Below are positions 17,002-26,393 of a DNA stretch of 64,000 nucleotides, in pieces. The notes beneath the pieces were generated by a model. It was not told the DNA's origin. It searched no databases and worked only from the letters and a program-made list of their open reading frames with translations. Position numbers and translations under genes: made by a program. Location: NCBI GenBank assembly GCA_017548605.1, contig JAFYZT010000040.1, positions 248,001 to 312,000 of the forward strand, read 5' to 3'. This stretch comes from Prevotella sp. Lineage in GTDB: Bacteria > Bacteroidota > Bacteroidia > Bacteroidales > Bacteroidaceae. The stretch's first letter is position 1. Each line of letters begins with the position of its first letter.

Positions 17002-17772
17002 TTATTTACGCGTAGCAATAGGGCTTCTCGTGGTTCGTTTATAACTTCGGTAATCATCGAGAGGAATCTCTACATCCGACTCTTCGAGAGAGACGTCGTG
17101 TGGCAGACGGAATTTCATGTACTTAATATTCAGTCCCCGTTCTATCCACTGACTCTCATAATAGGTCTGTATGGCGAGTATTCGCTTCGTGTCATCATCG
17201 ATGCCTTCAGTATGATAGAGATCATCGGTTAGGAAGAGAACAGGTAATTTGTTCTTCTCGACCATCAGGGTGGTATAAATGAACAGGAAATTCGAGTCAG
17301 TCTTTAGATGTACGATACCCCCGTCAACGAGAAAGCGCCGGTATCGTTCCATGAAGAACGTACTTGAGAGTCGCTTTCTTGGATTCTTCATCTGCGGGTC
17401 GGAGAATGTGAGCCATATCTCTTGCACCTCATCGGTAGCAAAGAAACGGTCGATGATTTCGATATTTGTCCGGAGGAACGCCACGTTTGTCAGTTTCTCT
17501 TTCAATGCCTGCGTGGCACCCGTCCACATCCTCGCCCCCTTGATGTCGACACCAATGAAGTTGATGTCGGGAAAAAGTTTTGCCAGTCCCACGGTGTATT
17601 CACCCTTGCCACATCCCAGTTCAAGCACGATGGGATGGTTGTTGTGGAAATACTGTTCACGCCAATGCCCTTTCATCTCAAAGGGTACATGATCGGCCAC
17701 AGAGAATGGGTATTGAAACACATTCTCATACGTGGCCATATCAGCGAATTTAGCAAGTTTTCCTTTGGACAT
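17002..17772 (-). CDS. trmB: tRNA (guanine46-N7)-methyltransferase
   Basis: This SAM-dependent methyltransferase of 256 residues modifies G46 in the variable loop of tRNA. It shows the SAM motif [11 protein letters not shown] (about 51-61), [21 protein letters not shown] and the family signature [19 protein letters not shown], with the catalytic Asp-Pro block, followed by LKTDS. The C-terminal basic tail ([13 protein letters not shown]) may contact tRNA. Located 35 nt after ilvE. Confidence 0.95.
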   Translation of the reverse strand: MSKGKLAKFADMATYENVFQYPFSVADHVPFEMKGHWREQYFHNNHPIVLELGCGKGEYTVGLAKLFPDINFIGVDIKGARMWTGATQALKEKLTNVAFLRTNIEIIDRFFATDEVQEIWLTFSDPQMKNPRKRLSSTFFMERYRRFLVDGGIVHLKTDSNFLFIYTTLMVEKNKLPVLFLTDDLYHTEGIDDDTKRILAIQTYYESQWIERGLNIKYMKFRLPHDVSLEESDVEIPLDDYRSYKRTTRSPIATRK

Positions 17773-17781
17773 TCTTGAGCG

Positions 17782-17806
17782 GTGAGGAGTGAAGGGGTGA
17801 GAAAGA
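17782..17806. repeat. GCGGTGAGGAGTGAAGGGGTGAG tract
   Basis: The ilvE-trmB spacer consists almost wholly of GTGAGGAGTGA-type words. Confidence 0.5.
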
Positions 17807-17807
17807 A

Positions 17808-18830
17808 CTATTCCATCACCACCTTGGTCCAGTTGTGGACGTCGGGTTCTATGCCATACTGTATGTTGCGCAGTTTGGTGTAGAGTTTGAAGGATATAGG
17901 TCCCGGTTTACCATCCTTGGAGAAGGTAAATCGCTTGCCTGTATCGAGATCGTCAATATAGGAGATAGGTGAGATGACTGCCGCTGTGCCACAGGCTCCT
18001 GCCTCTTCGAAGGTTTCCAGTTCCTCTTCGGGAATGGGTCGGCGTTCCACCTTCATACCGATATCTTCTGCCAACTGCATGAGACTCTTATTGGTGATGG
18101 ATGGCAGAATGGACGTGCTCTTCGGTGTGACATACGTATTGTCCTTGATTCCGAAAAAGTTTGCAGCGCCACACTCATCCATATATTTTTTCTCTTTCGC
18201 GTCAAGGTAGAACTCGCAGGCATAACCCTTTTGGTGAGCCAGGTCGTTGGCACGGAGAGAAGCAGCGTAGTTACCACCTACCTTATAGATTCCTGTTCCG
18301 AGGGGAGCCGAACGGTCATATTCGCGTACGATGACATAGGGATTGGTGGAGAATCCACCTTTGAAATACGGTCCCACGGGGGTGACAAATATCATAAAGA
18401 GATACTCCTTTGATGGGTGTACGCCCACTTGTGCGCTTGTGCCAATAAGCAGCGGTCGGATATACAGTGAAGCTCCGCTCTCGTAAGTAGGTATATATTC
18501 CTGGTTGAGTCGCACAACCTTTGTGACCATTTCCTCGAATAGTTCCGTAGGCACCTCAGGCATCATGATTCCCCGACAGGTACTCTGCAGTCGTGCCGCG
18601 TTTTCATCCATACGGAAGACTCGGACCTTGCCGTCAGGGCATCGGAATGCTTTCAGTCCCTCGAAAGCCTCCTGTCCGTAGTGCAGACATGTTGCTGCCA
18701 TATGGATATTGATGTTTTCTTCTGAGCTGACTTCAATCTCGCCCCATTTTCCATCACGGTAGTAGCACCTTACGTTGTAGTCGGTTTTCATGTAGCCAAA
18801 CGACAAGTTGGCCCAATCAAGATTTTTCAT
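17808..18830 (-). CDS. ilvE: Branched-chain-amino-acid aminotransferase
   Basis: This PLP enzyme of 340 residues (fold type IV) interconverts Leu, Ile and Val with their 2-oxo acids. The PLP lysine is in [15 protein letters not shown] (about 195-209). Other family blocks are [20 protein letters not shown] and [15 protein letters not shown] near the C-terminus. The start [14 protein letters not shown] at 18830 fits family N-termini better than 18836. A TATTTTTG box lies 48-55 nt upstream, so it probably heads the operon continuing into trmB. Confidence 0.95.
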   Translation of the reverse strand: MKNLDWANLSFGYMKTDYNVRCYYRDGKWGEIEVSSEENINIHMAATCLHYGQEAFEGLKAFRCPDGKVRVFRMDENAARLQSTCRGIMMPEVPTELFEEMVTKVVRLNQEYIPTYESGASLYIRPLLIGTSAQVGVHPSKEYLFMIFVTPVGPYFKGGFSTNPYVIVREYDRSAPLGTGIYKVGGNYAASLRANDLAHQKGYACEFYLDAKEKKYMDECGAANFFGIKDNTYVTPKSTSILPSITNKSLMQLAEDIGMKVERRPIPEEELETFEEAGACGTAAVISPISYIDDLDTGKRFTFSKDGKPGPISFKLYTKLRNIQYGIEPDVHNWTKVVME

Positions 18831-18877
18831 AAGCATTTATTTTTGGTTCGGTTAAATATTCCCGTCTAATTATCATG

Positions 18878-18885
18878 CAAAAATA
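18878..18885 (-). promoter_or_regulatory. -7 box for ilvE
   Basis: TATTTTTG on the minus strand. The region upstream is an A/T-rich TATTAAAAAATATAATATT tract, and no -33 TTTG is seen. Confidence 0.45.
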
Positions 18886-18941
18886 CGGAGAAAATTTAAA
18901 ATATTAAAAAATATAATATTAAAAAAATAAAATATGTAAAA

Positions 18942-20267
18942 TTATGATTTTACTTCCGCTGTGATGACACCTTTAGCGAGTAGTGTAGTGATGATGTCAC
19001 CTGGGTGCAGCAGTGATGCATCCTTTATGAAATGGCCGTTGTGCAGGGTAATGCTATATCCTCGTTTCAGGGGTATTTCCGGATCGAGTGCCACGACCCT
19101 TTGTTCGAGCATGTTGATGCGGTGTCGTTGTTCCGTCAGGGTTCTTTGTGCCGAAGGAAGAATGCGCTGTGAAAGTATCTGCAGCCGATGACGTTGTTGG
19201 AGTATCATATTGTTCAGTGCATTCTCCATACGTGATGTCATCTGCCCCACCCTGTTGCGTTCGCACAACAGCGTCATGGCTACCTTCTGAGGAATGACGG
19301 ATGTCAGCCGCAACAGTCTTAACCGTTCCCTTTCCAGTGCTGCCCCCACCCTATTGGCGATGGTCTGTTGCATCTCCGAGACATGTTCCGCCACTCTCTT
19401 CAGGTGCTCAATGAGGAAAACAGCCGCCGCCGTAGGTGTCTTCACCCTTCGGTGAGCCACAATATCAAGCACACATTCGTCGCGGTCATGTCCTATACCC
19501 GTAATGACAGGCAATGGGAAATTGGCCACATGTCGCGCCAATTCGAGCGTATCGAATCCACTCATGTCACTGGTAGCACCACCACCCCGGATGATGACCA
19601 CCACGTCGAAGTCGTCGAGTTGGTCATTTATCGCATCGAGTGCGGCTATAACCCCTTGCGAAACCCCTTCGCCCTGCATGACCGAAGGAAAGAGCGTGGT
19701 ATAGAAGCGCAGCCCGTAGTCATTACACAGCAATTGATGTTGAAAATCGCCATAGCCTGCCGCCCCCTGGCTGGAAATAACCGCTATGCGTTGTGCGAAG
19801 AGCGGGAACGGCAGCTGTTTATTATCGTCGATGACTCCTTCTTCAGTAAGCTTTTGTATTATCTCTTGTCTTCGCCGTGCCATGTCACCCATAGTGAACG
19901 ACGGATCCACGTCGTTCACTATCCAGGAGAACCCATAATTTTCATGGAACTGAGCCCTTACTTTCAGCAGCACCTTTATGCCGGCTGTGAACAATTGTCC
20001 TGTGGTTCTTTCGAAATGCATCTTCACCAGGAGCCATCGGCTACGCCAGCATCTGGCCTGTGCCCGTGCTATGGGCGTGTTCGATTTCTCATCCTTTTCG
20101 ATGAGGTCCATATAGCAGTGTCCTCCCCTTTCATGCACATCCGCCAGTTCCGCCACCACCCAATAGTCGCTGTCGAGTGTTGCTTCTATGGTTTCCGCCA
20201 CTACCCTGTTCAGTTCATAGAGCGACAATGCCCCATGGGGAATCAGTTGTTCTTGCCCACGTTCCAT
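18942..20267 (-). CDS. xseA: Exodeoxyribonuclease VII large subunit
   Basis: This catalytic subunit of 441 residues degrades single-stranded DNA from either end. It has an N-terminal OB-fold (about 10-105, WVVAELADVHERGGHCYMDL), the nuclease domain with VISSQGAAGYGDF, VIIRGGGATSDM and the signature GIGHDRDECVLDIVAHRR with KTPTAAA (about 258-283), a long coiled-coil region (about 285-385), and the closing RGYSITLHNG strand. Its start overlaps the end of the subtilase gene by 25 nt. The small subunit gene xseB is not adjacent but 24 kb away (44577-44765). Confidence 0.96.
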   Translation of the reverse strand: MERGQEQLIPHGALSLYELNRVVAETIEATLDSDYWVVAELADVHERGGHCYMDLIEKDEKSNTPIARAQARCWRSRWLLVKMHFERTTGQLFTAGIKVLLKVRAQFHENYGFSWIVNDVDPSFTMGDMARRRQEIIQKLTEEGVIDDNKQLPFPLFAQRIAVISSQGAAGYGDFQHQLLCNDYGLRFYTTLFPSVMQGEGVSQGVIAALDAINDQLDDFDVVVIIRGGGATSDMSGFDTLELARHVANFPLPVITGIGHDRDECVLDIVAHRRVKTPTAAAVFLIEHLKRVAEHVSEMQQTIANRVGAALERERLRLLRLTSVIPQKVAMTLLCERNRVGQMTSRMENALNNMILQQRHRLQILSQRILPSAQRTLTEQRHRINMLEQRVVALDPEIPLKRGYSITLHNGHFIKDASLLHPGDIITTLLAKGVITAEVKS

Positions 20268-21658
20268 GCCTTATTAAAATCAGGAATGCCATACCCCATC
20301 ACATTGTTGGGCGTATAGTAATTGCTTCCACTTTGCCGGACGAGGTCCATAATTTCGATGGCCGTTTTTTGTGGCAATGCCTGCCACAAGCATGTCACCA
20401 TGCCCGCTATGATAGGTGCAGAGAACGACGTGCCCATGTTATAGCCAATGACACCCCGTCCATCAACCACCGCCGCTGGGCTGCCGAGAGCCATGACATC
20501 GGGTTTCACCCTTCCGTCATCCGACGGTCCCACGCTGCTAAATGCCGCATTGTTCTTGAGCATGTTCACCGCCCCCACGGCGAGGATATCCGTCGCATCG
20601 GCCGGGAAATTTATTTTTTTCCATACGTTCATGCCATCATTGCCTGCACTATTGACATGTATGATGCCTTTGCGTGCCAACATCGACGCCGTTCGTGAGA
20701 TGAGTGCCGTATGTCCGTTTAGCTCTTGATACGTATGATCCATCTCCTCCTCGTCGAAGTCCTGATAGCCCAATGAGCTGCTGACGACATCCACGCCCAC
20801 ACTGTCGGCGAACTCCACCGCCGCTGCCCAATAATCCTCTTCGGCAAGCGTCTCCGTGGCGTTATCTTCCGAGCGCAGCAGCCAGAATTCCGCCTCCGGT
20901 GCCGTTCCCACGAAATATTCCGGCTTATTCATTCCCATGCACGAGAGCACCATCGTACCATGTTCCGTTTCCGCAAAAATCGATGGTGTGGGAACAGGCA
21001 CGAAATCTCGTGAGCCCAGAATCTTAATGTTTTTCATCATAGCCATGCGGTCGGCATTCATAAATCCCCCGTCAAGTATGGCGATGGTCATTCCCTTTCC
21101 CTTGAACCCCGCATCGTGGAGCGGTTTACCGTTAATGAGCCCTATCTGTGCCCCACCGGCACCGTAGTAATGTCCATCGTTGTGGTCATTGTCGGAAAAT
21201 TTATCGGCACATTTCACGCGATGTACCTCTTTTAGTGAGTCGGGCGAGGACCATACCTTCATGGCCCTATCGATAAATGGCAATGCAAGCAGTCCGTTGA
21301 TGATGTTTATATCCTGAACACGGACTACCACCGTGTTATTCCATTTGCTGTGGCTCATAATCTTGACACCCATGTTCTCAATATCTCGCAGATATACCTG
21401 TGGGATGGGCAAGTCGGTAGAGTCGACAGCAAGGTGCTGCCGCCTCCGTCGTTCAATAGCCTTCTCAGAGAGGTATCGATCCGGTTTGTTGAGTTTATAC
21501 TCCGTAGCGTTTTTGTTATTCAGGTAAAGCCTATACATATAACATTTTCCCCACGGAAAACCGTTGGCAGCCTCAGTCGTCGGCAACACTTGTGCAGTTG
21601 CCTTTACTATGGGTAGCGTTAGCAGAAATGCGAAAAGTAGTATTTTTATTTTCATCAT
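20243..21658 (-). CDS. Secreted S8 (subtilisin-like) serine peptidase
   Basis: This protein of 471 residues has a signal peptide (MMKIKILLFAFLLTLPIVKA) and a peptidase S8 domain (about 165-465). The catalytic triad is visible as Asp in AILDGGFMNAD, His in AETEHGTMVLS and Ser in MGTSFSAPIIAGM; the oxyanion Asn lies in VNSAGNDG. Residues about 25-160 look like a prodomain. There is no C-terminal sorting motif, so it is probably periplasmic or outer-membrane associated. I start at the first ATG of ATGATG (21658) because the -7 box at 21681-21688 lies inside the longer frame. Its 3' end overlaps xseA. Confidence 0.92.
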   Translation of the reverse strand: MMKIKILLFAFLLTLPIVKATAQVLPTTEAANGFPWGKCYMYRLYLNNKNATEYKLNKPDRYLSEKAIERRRRQHLAVDSTDLPIPQVYLRDIENMGVKIMSHSKWNNTVVVRVQDINIINGLLALPFIDRAMKVWSSPDSLKEVHRVKCADKFSDNDHNDGHYYGAGGAQIGLINGKPLHDAGFKGKGMTIAILDGGFMNADRMAMMKNIKILGSRDFVPVPTPSIFAETEHGTMVLSCMGMNKPEYFVGTAPEAEFWLLRSEDNATETLAEEDYWAAAVEFADSVGVDVVSSSLGYQDFDEEEMDHTYQELNGHTALISRTASMLARKGIIHVNSAGNDGMNVWKKINFPADATDILAVGAVNMLKNNAAFSSVGPSDDGRVKPDVMALGSPAAVVDGRGVIGYNMGTSFSAPIIAGMVTCLWQALPQKTAIEIMDLVRQSGSNYYTPNNVMGYGIPDFNKAWNVGKNN

Positions 21659-21680
21659 GATGATTTGTGAATCTGTTTTG

Positions 21681-21714
21681 CAAAAGTAAGGAAAAAAAAG
21701 GATGAAAGACCAAA
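21681..21714 (-). promoter_or_regulatory. Promoter of the subtilase gene
   Basis: On the minus strand TTTG (21714-21711), 22 nt, TACTTTTG (21688-21681). The spacing is slightly long. It forms a divergent pair with the MATE promoter. Confidence 0.5.
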
Positions 21715-21732
21715 TATGTAGCATTTTTTGTG

Positions 21733-21740
21733 TAATTTTG
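21733..21740 (+). promoter_or_regulatory. -7 box for the MATE gene
   Basis: TAATTTTG with TTTTTTGTG before it and GCAAATTA after, 15 nt ahead of the ATG at 21755. It rules out the upstream TTG at 21728 as a start. Confidence 0.55.
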
Positions 21741-21754
21741 CAAATTATATAGAC

Positions 21755-23098
21755 ATGGACAACAAGAAAGCGACATTAGAGTTGGGCACAAAGCCTGTAG
21801 GCCGACTGTTGGTGCAATATGCAGTACCGGCGATGATAGCCATGACCGCATCAAGCCTGTACAACATCATCGACCGTGCTTTCATAGGACAGGTGGTAGG
21901 TCCTGAAGCCATTGCCGGTTTAGGTGTCACCTTTCCCTTCATGAACCTAAGTGCTGCTTTTGGTGCCGCCGTAGGTGTAGGCTCGTCGACCTCCATCAGT
22001 GTGAAACTAGGTCAAAAAGACTACCGCACCGCCCAACAATTGTTGGGCAACACTGTGACTTTGAACCTCATCATCGGTATGGCGTTTGCTGTTGTGTGTC
22101 TACTTTTTCTCAACCCCATCCTTCGTTTTTTTGGAGCCAGTGACCAGACGTTGCCCTACGCCCGTGAGTTCATGGAAGTGATATTGTGCGGCAATGTTAT
22201 CACCCACATGTATTTCGGCATGAATGCCGTGTTACGAGCCGCCTCCAAGCCTCGCCATGCCATGTATGCCACTATCTTTACTGTGGCTATGAACATTTTG
22301 CTGGATGTGGTGTTTATCTGGTGGTGGGGCTGGGGTATCCGTGGTGCTGCCTTTGCCACGCTCATCTCTCAGACGTTGGCCATGACATGGCAGATGTGGC
22401 TTTTCTCCAACAAAAAGGAACTGTTGCATTTACAGCGCGGCATTTACCGTTTGAAGAGCACCTTGGTGAAGAACATCATCGGCATCGGCATATCTCCTTT
22501 CCTGATGAACGCCTGCGCCTGCATCATCGTGATATTCATGAACAACCAATTCGTGCGCTACGGTGGCGACATGGCTGTCGGAGCCTACAGCATCGCCAAT
22601 TCCATCGGCATGATGTTTGTGATGTTTGTGATGGGTGTGAACCAAGGTATGCAACCTATTGCCGGCTACAATTATGGTGCCCGTCAGAATGACCGGTTGA
22701 TGCGTGTATTAAAATTGTCCATCATAGCAGCTACAGGCATCATGACCTTAGGATGGTTGATAGCCATGTTCCTGCCCTATTCTTGCGCCAGACTGTTCAC
22801 TACAGATGGTACGCTCATTTCCATGGCCGCCGATGGTATCCGCATCAACATGCTGCTGTTCCCCCTTATTGGTTTTCAGATGGTGATTACGAACTTTTTC
22901 CAGTGCATCGGCAAGGTGAAAATCAGCATTTTCCTATCGCTTTCTCGTCAACTGCTCTTTTTGTTGCCCATGCTACTGTTACTGCCTATGATTTGGGGGT
23001 TGAAAGGCGTTTGGGCAGCGTTACCCACCTCCGATTTGATTTCTGCCGTCGTGGCATTTGCGATGATAGGAAAGATTAGGGAAATTAAGAAAAGGTAA
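21755..23098 (+). CDS. MATE family efflux transporter
   Basis: This inner-membrane transporter of 447 residues has twelve predicted helices, belonging to the MATE (MatE) superfamily. Family marks include the N-terminal GRLLVQYAVPAMIAM, DRAFIGQVVGPEAIAGLGVTFP (loop 1-2) and the matching second-half block MGVNQGMQPIAGYNYGARQNDR. Members export drugs or toxic cations in exchange for Na+ or H+; the substrate here cannot be read from sequence. It is monocistronic, divergent from the subtilase gene and followed by a GGTAAAAGG tract. Confidence 0.95.
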   Translation: MDNKKATLELGTKPVGRLLVQYAVPAMIAMTASSLYNIIDRAFIGQVVGPEAIAGLGVTFPFMNLSAAFGAAVGVGSSTSISVKLGQKDYRTAQQLLGNTVTLNLIIGMAFAVVCLLFLNPILRFFGASDQTLPYAREFMEVILCGNVITHMYFGMNAVLRAASKPRHAMYATIFTVAMNILLDVVFIWWWGWGIRGAAFATLISQTLAMTWQMWLFSNKKELLHLQRGIYRLKSTLVKNIIGIGISPFLMNACACIIVIFMNNQFVRYGGDMAVGAYSIANSIGMMFVMFVMGVNQGMQPIAGYNYGARQNDRLMRVLKLSIIAATGIMTLGWLIAMFLPYSCARLFTTDGTLISMAADGIRINMLLFPLIGFQMVITNFFQCIGKVKISIFLSLSRQLLFLLPMLLLLPMIWGLKGVWAALPTSDLISAVVAFAMIGKIREIKKR

Positions 23099-23188
23099 AA
23101 GGGTAAAAAGGTAAAAGGTTATATGGGGTAATAATAAGGGGTAAAAGGGTAATAAGGTAATGAGAGGTAAAAAGGGGGTAATAATCGG
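23095..23188. repeat. GGTAAAAGGGTAAAAAGG tract
   Basis: About 94 nt built almost entirely of GGTAAAA, GGGTAATAA and GGGGTAAAAGG words, between the convergent MATE and maf genes. The same words occur inverted at 44856-44898. Confidence 0.7.
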
Positions 23189-23764
23189 TCAGAGTGGAGT
23201 GACGCCGAGGGATTTGAGTTCTTCGTAGATACGTTGCACAGGCAGCCCCATCACATTGAAATAGCTACCTTGTAATCCAGTGACACCTATATACCCTATC
23301 CATTCCTGAATACCATAGGCACCCGCTTTGTCGAACGGTTTGTAGTGTTCAACATAGTATGCTATTTCTTTTTCTTCGAGTTTTTTGAACGTGACATATG
23401 AGACAACGGCAAAAGAACGCTGCACGGTCTCTCCTGTGATACATACACCAGTGATGACACGGTGCGTCTGTCCAGAAAGGTCACGCAACATAGCTGTTGC
23501 CTCTTCGGCATTGGCCGGTTTTCCGAGTATGTGGTCGTCAAGGACAACCACCGTGTCAGCCGTGATGACCAACTCGTCAGGTTTAATGAGTGGTTGATAG
23601 GCCTGGGCCTTTTCCCGGGCGATGAATACAGGAATATCTTCGACCGGAAGGTCTGACGGATATGACTCGTCGATATCTGGCAACACACGAACCTCGAAAG
23701 GAAGTCCGAGACCTGCAAGGAGTTGCTTGCGCCGTGGAGAGTTGCTGGAGAGAATGAGGTGCAT
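23189..23764 (-). CDS. maf: Maf-like nucleoside triphosphate pyrophosphatase
   Basis: This protein of 191 residues belongs to the Maf/YhdE house-cleaning family, which hydrolyses dTTP, UTP and modified pyrimidine triphosphates to monophosphates. It shows the N-terminal SSNSPRRKQLLAGLG block, the ADTVVVLDD catalytic block (Asp base), REKAQAY, LRDLSGQTHRVITGVC and the C-terminal AGAYGIQEWIG. It is the last gene of a DUF2520-kdsC-maf operon, a frequent order in Bacteroidales. Confidence 0.95.
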   Translation of the reverse strand: MHLILSSNSPRRKQLLAGLGLPFEVRVLPDIDESYPSDLPVEDIPVFIAREKAQAYQPLIKPDELVITADTVVVLDDHILGKPANAEEATAMLRDLSGQTHRVITGVCITGETVQRSFAVVSYVTFKKLEEKEIAYYVEHYKPFDKAGAYGIQEWIGYIGVTGLQGSYFNVMGLPVQRIYEELKSLGVTPL

Positions 23765-23853
23765 GGAGTTTGAAAATTGAGGTTAATAATATCAAGTCTA
23801 TGATACACATGCGTGAAGAATGAAGGTTAGCCCCAGTATTCTTATCAGTTTTC

Positions 23854-24372
23854 TTACCATCCGAAAGCTTCCGCTCCTGAGAGCCATTTACCTTGTGCAC
23901 GCAGCACCTGTTCAATGACATCGCGTGCGCAGCCCCGTCCGCCACGTTGCTGGCTTACATAGCAGGAAATATCTTTGACTTCCGCACATGCATCAGCAGG
24001 GCATGTGGGGCATCCTACCTGTCGTAATATCTCCAGGTCGGGGATGTCGTCGCCCATAAAAAGCACCTCGTCATCATGTAACCCATATTTGGCGAGGAAT
24101 TCGCGATAGGTAGATATTTTTACTGCACATTTGAGATAGATATCCTCCACCCCTAAGTAGGCATAACGACGGCGGATGTTCTCGTTATGACCACCTGTCA
24201 TGATGGCAATACGAAGGTTCATTTTTTTAGCCAGTTGTATGGCATAACCATCCTTGATATTGATGGTTCGCAGCGGTTCACCATTATCATCCATAGCAAT
24301 GGTTTCGCAGCTGAGCACTCCATCCACGTCGAAGATGAGTGCGCGTATTTTGGTAAGGTCGTAGGGTATCAT
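23854..24372 (-). CDS. kdsC: KdsC-type HAD phosphatase (KDO 8-phosphate phosphatase)
   Basis: This HAD-superfamily phosphatase of 172 residues lacks a cap domain, like KdsC. Motif I is FDVDGVLS (about 13-20), motif II IMTGG, motif [10 protein letters not shown] (about 107-114). The enzyme releases phosphate from KDO 8-phosphate on the way to lipopolysaccharide inner core. It lies 22 nt after the DUF2520 gene and 89 nt before maf. Confidence 0.9.
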   Translation of the reverse strand: MIPYDLTKIRALIFDVDGVLSCETIAMDDNGEPLRTINIKDGYAIQLAKKMNLRIAIMTGGHNENIRRRYAYLGVEDIYLKCAVKISTYREFLAKYGLHDDEVLFMGDDIPDLEILRQVGCPTCPADACAEVKDISCYVSQQRGGRGCARDVIEQVLRAQGKWLSGAEAFGW

Positions 24373-24394
24373 TATTTTATATTTTGAGTGAGGA

Positions 24395-25228
24395 TTATGT
24401 GGTAGATAGTTGGTGGATAAGGTTGCTGGCTATTTGGTAAAAATCGGCGAGGGATGCAAGTTGATGGGTAGAGGATGACGTATTGGGGTTGATGGATGCC
24501 ATGTTGGCTAGCATATCTATATGTTTGTCGATAACATTTCTGTCGTATCTAATTGCAGGTCCCGTCTGAGCCATGGCCGGTGGCATGTCATGAACTTTTT
24601 GTGCCGTCTCGTCGATGAGGGGAAGCATCACATCGAATGGTATGTTTTCTGTGGCTAACACTTTATCGGCAAGATGATAACAAAGGTTGGAGAAATTGCA
24701 TGCGAAAACAGCCGCGAGATGGAGCAGTTTTCTTTTCTCTGACGGCAGTTCAATGACCTTATCGCTGAGGGACGATGCCAACTGTTGGATGGTTTGGAGG
24801 GTATGCGGTGTGTTTGCCTCGATAAAGCAAGGGATGTGTTCGAAGGAGACAAGTCTTGTCTTTGAGAAGGTCTGCATGGGATAGAGCACACCATACTGCT
24901 TAACGTAAGGTTTGAAGATATCGGCTGGCATGCTCCCTGCCGTATGCACGAAAAGCCGGTCTTCCCTTCCTTTGGTCAGGGCGGGCAGCAATGATGCAAT
25001 GACATTATCTTTTAATGCCACTATATATATATCGGCATTGCTGGCGAGTTTTCCGATATCAGTCGTGGGTTGTGCATGTAGTTTCTCTGCCAACGTCTCA
25101 GCCGATTCCTTGGTGCGGCTATACACCTGGTTAATTGTATGCCCCGCCTTGAAGAGTGCCATGCCGAGGTTCGTGGCCAAGTTGCCCGCACCGATAAGGA
25201 TGATTTTTTGAAATTGTATTTGTTGCAT
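24395..25228 (-). CDS. Rossmann-fold and DUF2520 domain protein
   Basis: This protein of 277 residues has an N-terminal NAD(P)-binding Rossmann domain ([18 protein letters not shown], about 8-25) like F420-dependent NADP reductases/ProC, and a C-terminal all-helical DUF2520 domain (about 130-270) with [21 protein letters not shown]. It resembles a small dehydrogenase, but its substrate is unknown. I start at MQQIQFQK (25228), 25 nt downstream of a TAACTTTG box. First gene of the kdsC-maf operon. Confidence 0.85.
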   Translation of the reverse strand: MQQIQFQKIILIGAGNLATNLGMALFKAGHTINQVYSRTKESAETLAEKLHAQPTTDIGKLASNADIYIVALKDNVIASLLPALTKGREDRLFVHTAGSMPADIFKPYVKQYGVLYPMQTFSKTRLVSFEHIPCFIEANTPHTLQTIQQLASSLSDKVIELPSEKRKLLHLAAVFACNFSNLCYHLADKVLATENIPFDVMLPLIDETAQKVHDMPPAMAQTGPAIRYDRNVIDKHIDMLANMASINPNTSSSTHQLASLADFYQIASNLIHQLSTT

Positions 25229-25252
25229 GAATAATCTGTAAGAAGTTACATG

Positions 25253-25260
25253 CAAAGTTA
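25253..25260 (-). promoter_or_regulatory. -7 box for DUF2520-kdsC-maf
   Basis: TAACTTTG on the minus strand, 25 nt before the ATG at 25228. No -33 element at 19-21 nt. Confidence 0.45.
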
Positions 25261-25344
25261 AGGAAAAAATCCGTTATTCTTCCATTTGGAGAAATAATTT
25301 TCGGATTTCATTGTTGAGAGATAGGATAATTGAAAAAATATGTG

Positions 25345-25352
25345 TAAGTTTG
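25345..25352 (+). promoter_or_regulatory. -7 box for the GNAT gene
   Basis: TAAGTTTG lies 19 nt before the ATG at 25371 and therefore inside the longer TTG-started frame, which I reject. Confidence 0.45.
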
Positions 25353-25370
25353 CAGATTGAATCTATCCTG

Positions 25371-26354
25371 ATGACCATGGAAGGCTACGAGATTCGTATC
25401 GTGACACGTTCGAAAGAACTACCGGCAATGCGCTGCCATGTTTTTTTCCACAGCACGGAGATGTTCCATATTTTAGAACAAACTTCGGGCACCACTCCTT
25501 ACATGGTCATTGCGAGTGATGAGCGCGGTGATGTGCGTGCCCATCTTTTGGCCGTGGTGAACCGTCGCGGCTCCATGATTCCCCCTTATCTCTATTCTGT
25601 AGGGCGCGTTTATGGCGAGGGCGATTATGAAGATGAGACTGAGAAACCCCTTTTGTTTGGCCGGATGTTGAAAGCCATCACCACCCGTCTGAAGCGCCGT
25701 TTGTGCCTGTATATCGAAGTGAGTCATATCAGCAAAAAGATGTTCGGTTACCGCACTTTCCGCGAAAACGACTACTTTCCCATCCGTTGGATGCAGGTAC
25801 ACAACTCTTTGCATTCCAAAGCCCCAGAGGAGCGCTTGTCAGAAAAGTTGAAGAGTCGCATCGATCATCTTCATGACATTGGCGTCACCTGTAAGGAAGC
25901 GACGACACAAGAAGAGTTGGATGCTTTTTACAAGATTCTTCGCAATTTTTACCGTTTTAAGTTCCAGCATTTCCTTCCCAAGCGTAAGTTGTTCGAGCAG
26001 CTGATGTCGAGTGAGCATGGTCGCATCTACGTGGTGAGTTTCAAGAAATGGGTAATTGGCGGTTGTGCGGTCGTTTATTCCGGTGACAATGCCTACCTTT
26101 GGTATTTGGGTTCCAAACGTAAGTCGTTTGTCCAGTGTCGTCCGACGACAATGACCATCTGGCATGCCTTGCAGGACTCTTACGAACGAGGCTACCAACA
26201 TTTACATTTCATGAATGTGGGATTGCCGTACCGTAAGAATCCTTTCCGCGAGACGATATTGCGCTTCGGCGGCAAGCCGGCGAGCACCAATCATTGGTTC
26301 CGCTGTTCCATCGGTTGGGTAAACAAATTGCTGAAATGGATTTACAAGGAGTAA
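25371..26354 (+). CDS. GNAT-like (FemAB-type) acyltransferase
   Basis: This protein of 327 residues has two GNAT-like halves. The N-terminal half (about 5-150) includes PYMVIASDERGDVRAHLLAV; the C-terminal half (about 165-325) has IYVVSFKKWVIGGCAVVYSG and the acetyltransferase-like AYLWYLGSKRK segment. The arrangement resembles the Acetyltransf_6/FemAB group that transfers acyl or aminoacyl groups, often in cell-envelope or polysaccharide work. The substrate is not evident. The last codons and the stop lie inside a perfect 14-bp hairpin (26330-26367), so the terminator overlaps the coding end. Monocistronic. Confidence 0.75.
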   Translation: MTMEGYEIRIVTRSKELPAMRCHVFFHSTEMFHILEQTSGTTPYMVIASDERGDVRAHLLAVVNRRGSMIPPYLYSVGRVYGEGDYEDETEKPLLFGRMLKAITTRLKRRLCLYIEVSHISKKMFGYRTFRENDYFPIRWMQVHNSLHSKAPEERLSEKLKSRIDHLHDIGVTCKEATTQEELDAFYKILRNFYRFKFQHFLPKRKLFEQLMSSEHGRIYVVSFKKWVIGGCAVVYSGDNAYLWYLGSKRKSFVQCRPTTMTIWHALQDSYERGYQHLHFMNVGLPYRKNPFRETILRFGGKPASTNHWFRCSIGWVNKLLKWIYKE

Positions 26355-26367
26355 AATCCATTTCAGC
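26330..26367 (+). terminator. Terminator overlapping the GNAT 3' end
   Basis: GCTGAAATGGATTT pairs perfectly with AAATCCATTTCAGC around a 10-nt loop that contains the last sense codons; the TAA stop straddles the loop and right arm. ACATTTTCTAT follows. Confidence 0.7.
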
Positions 26368-26393
26368 AACATTTTCTATAGAATCACCTTGTA

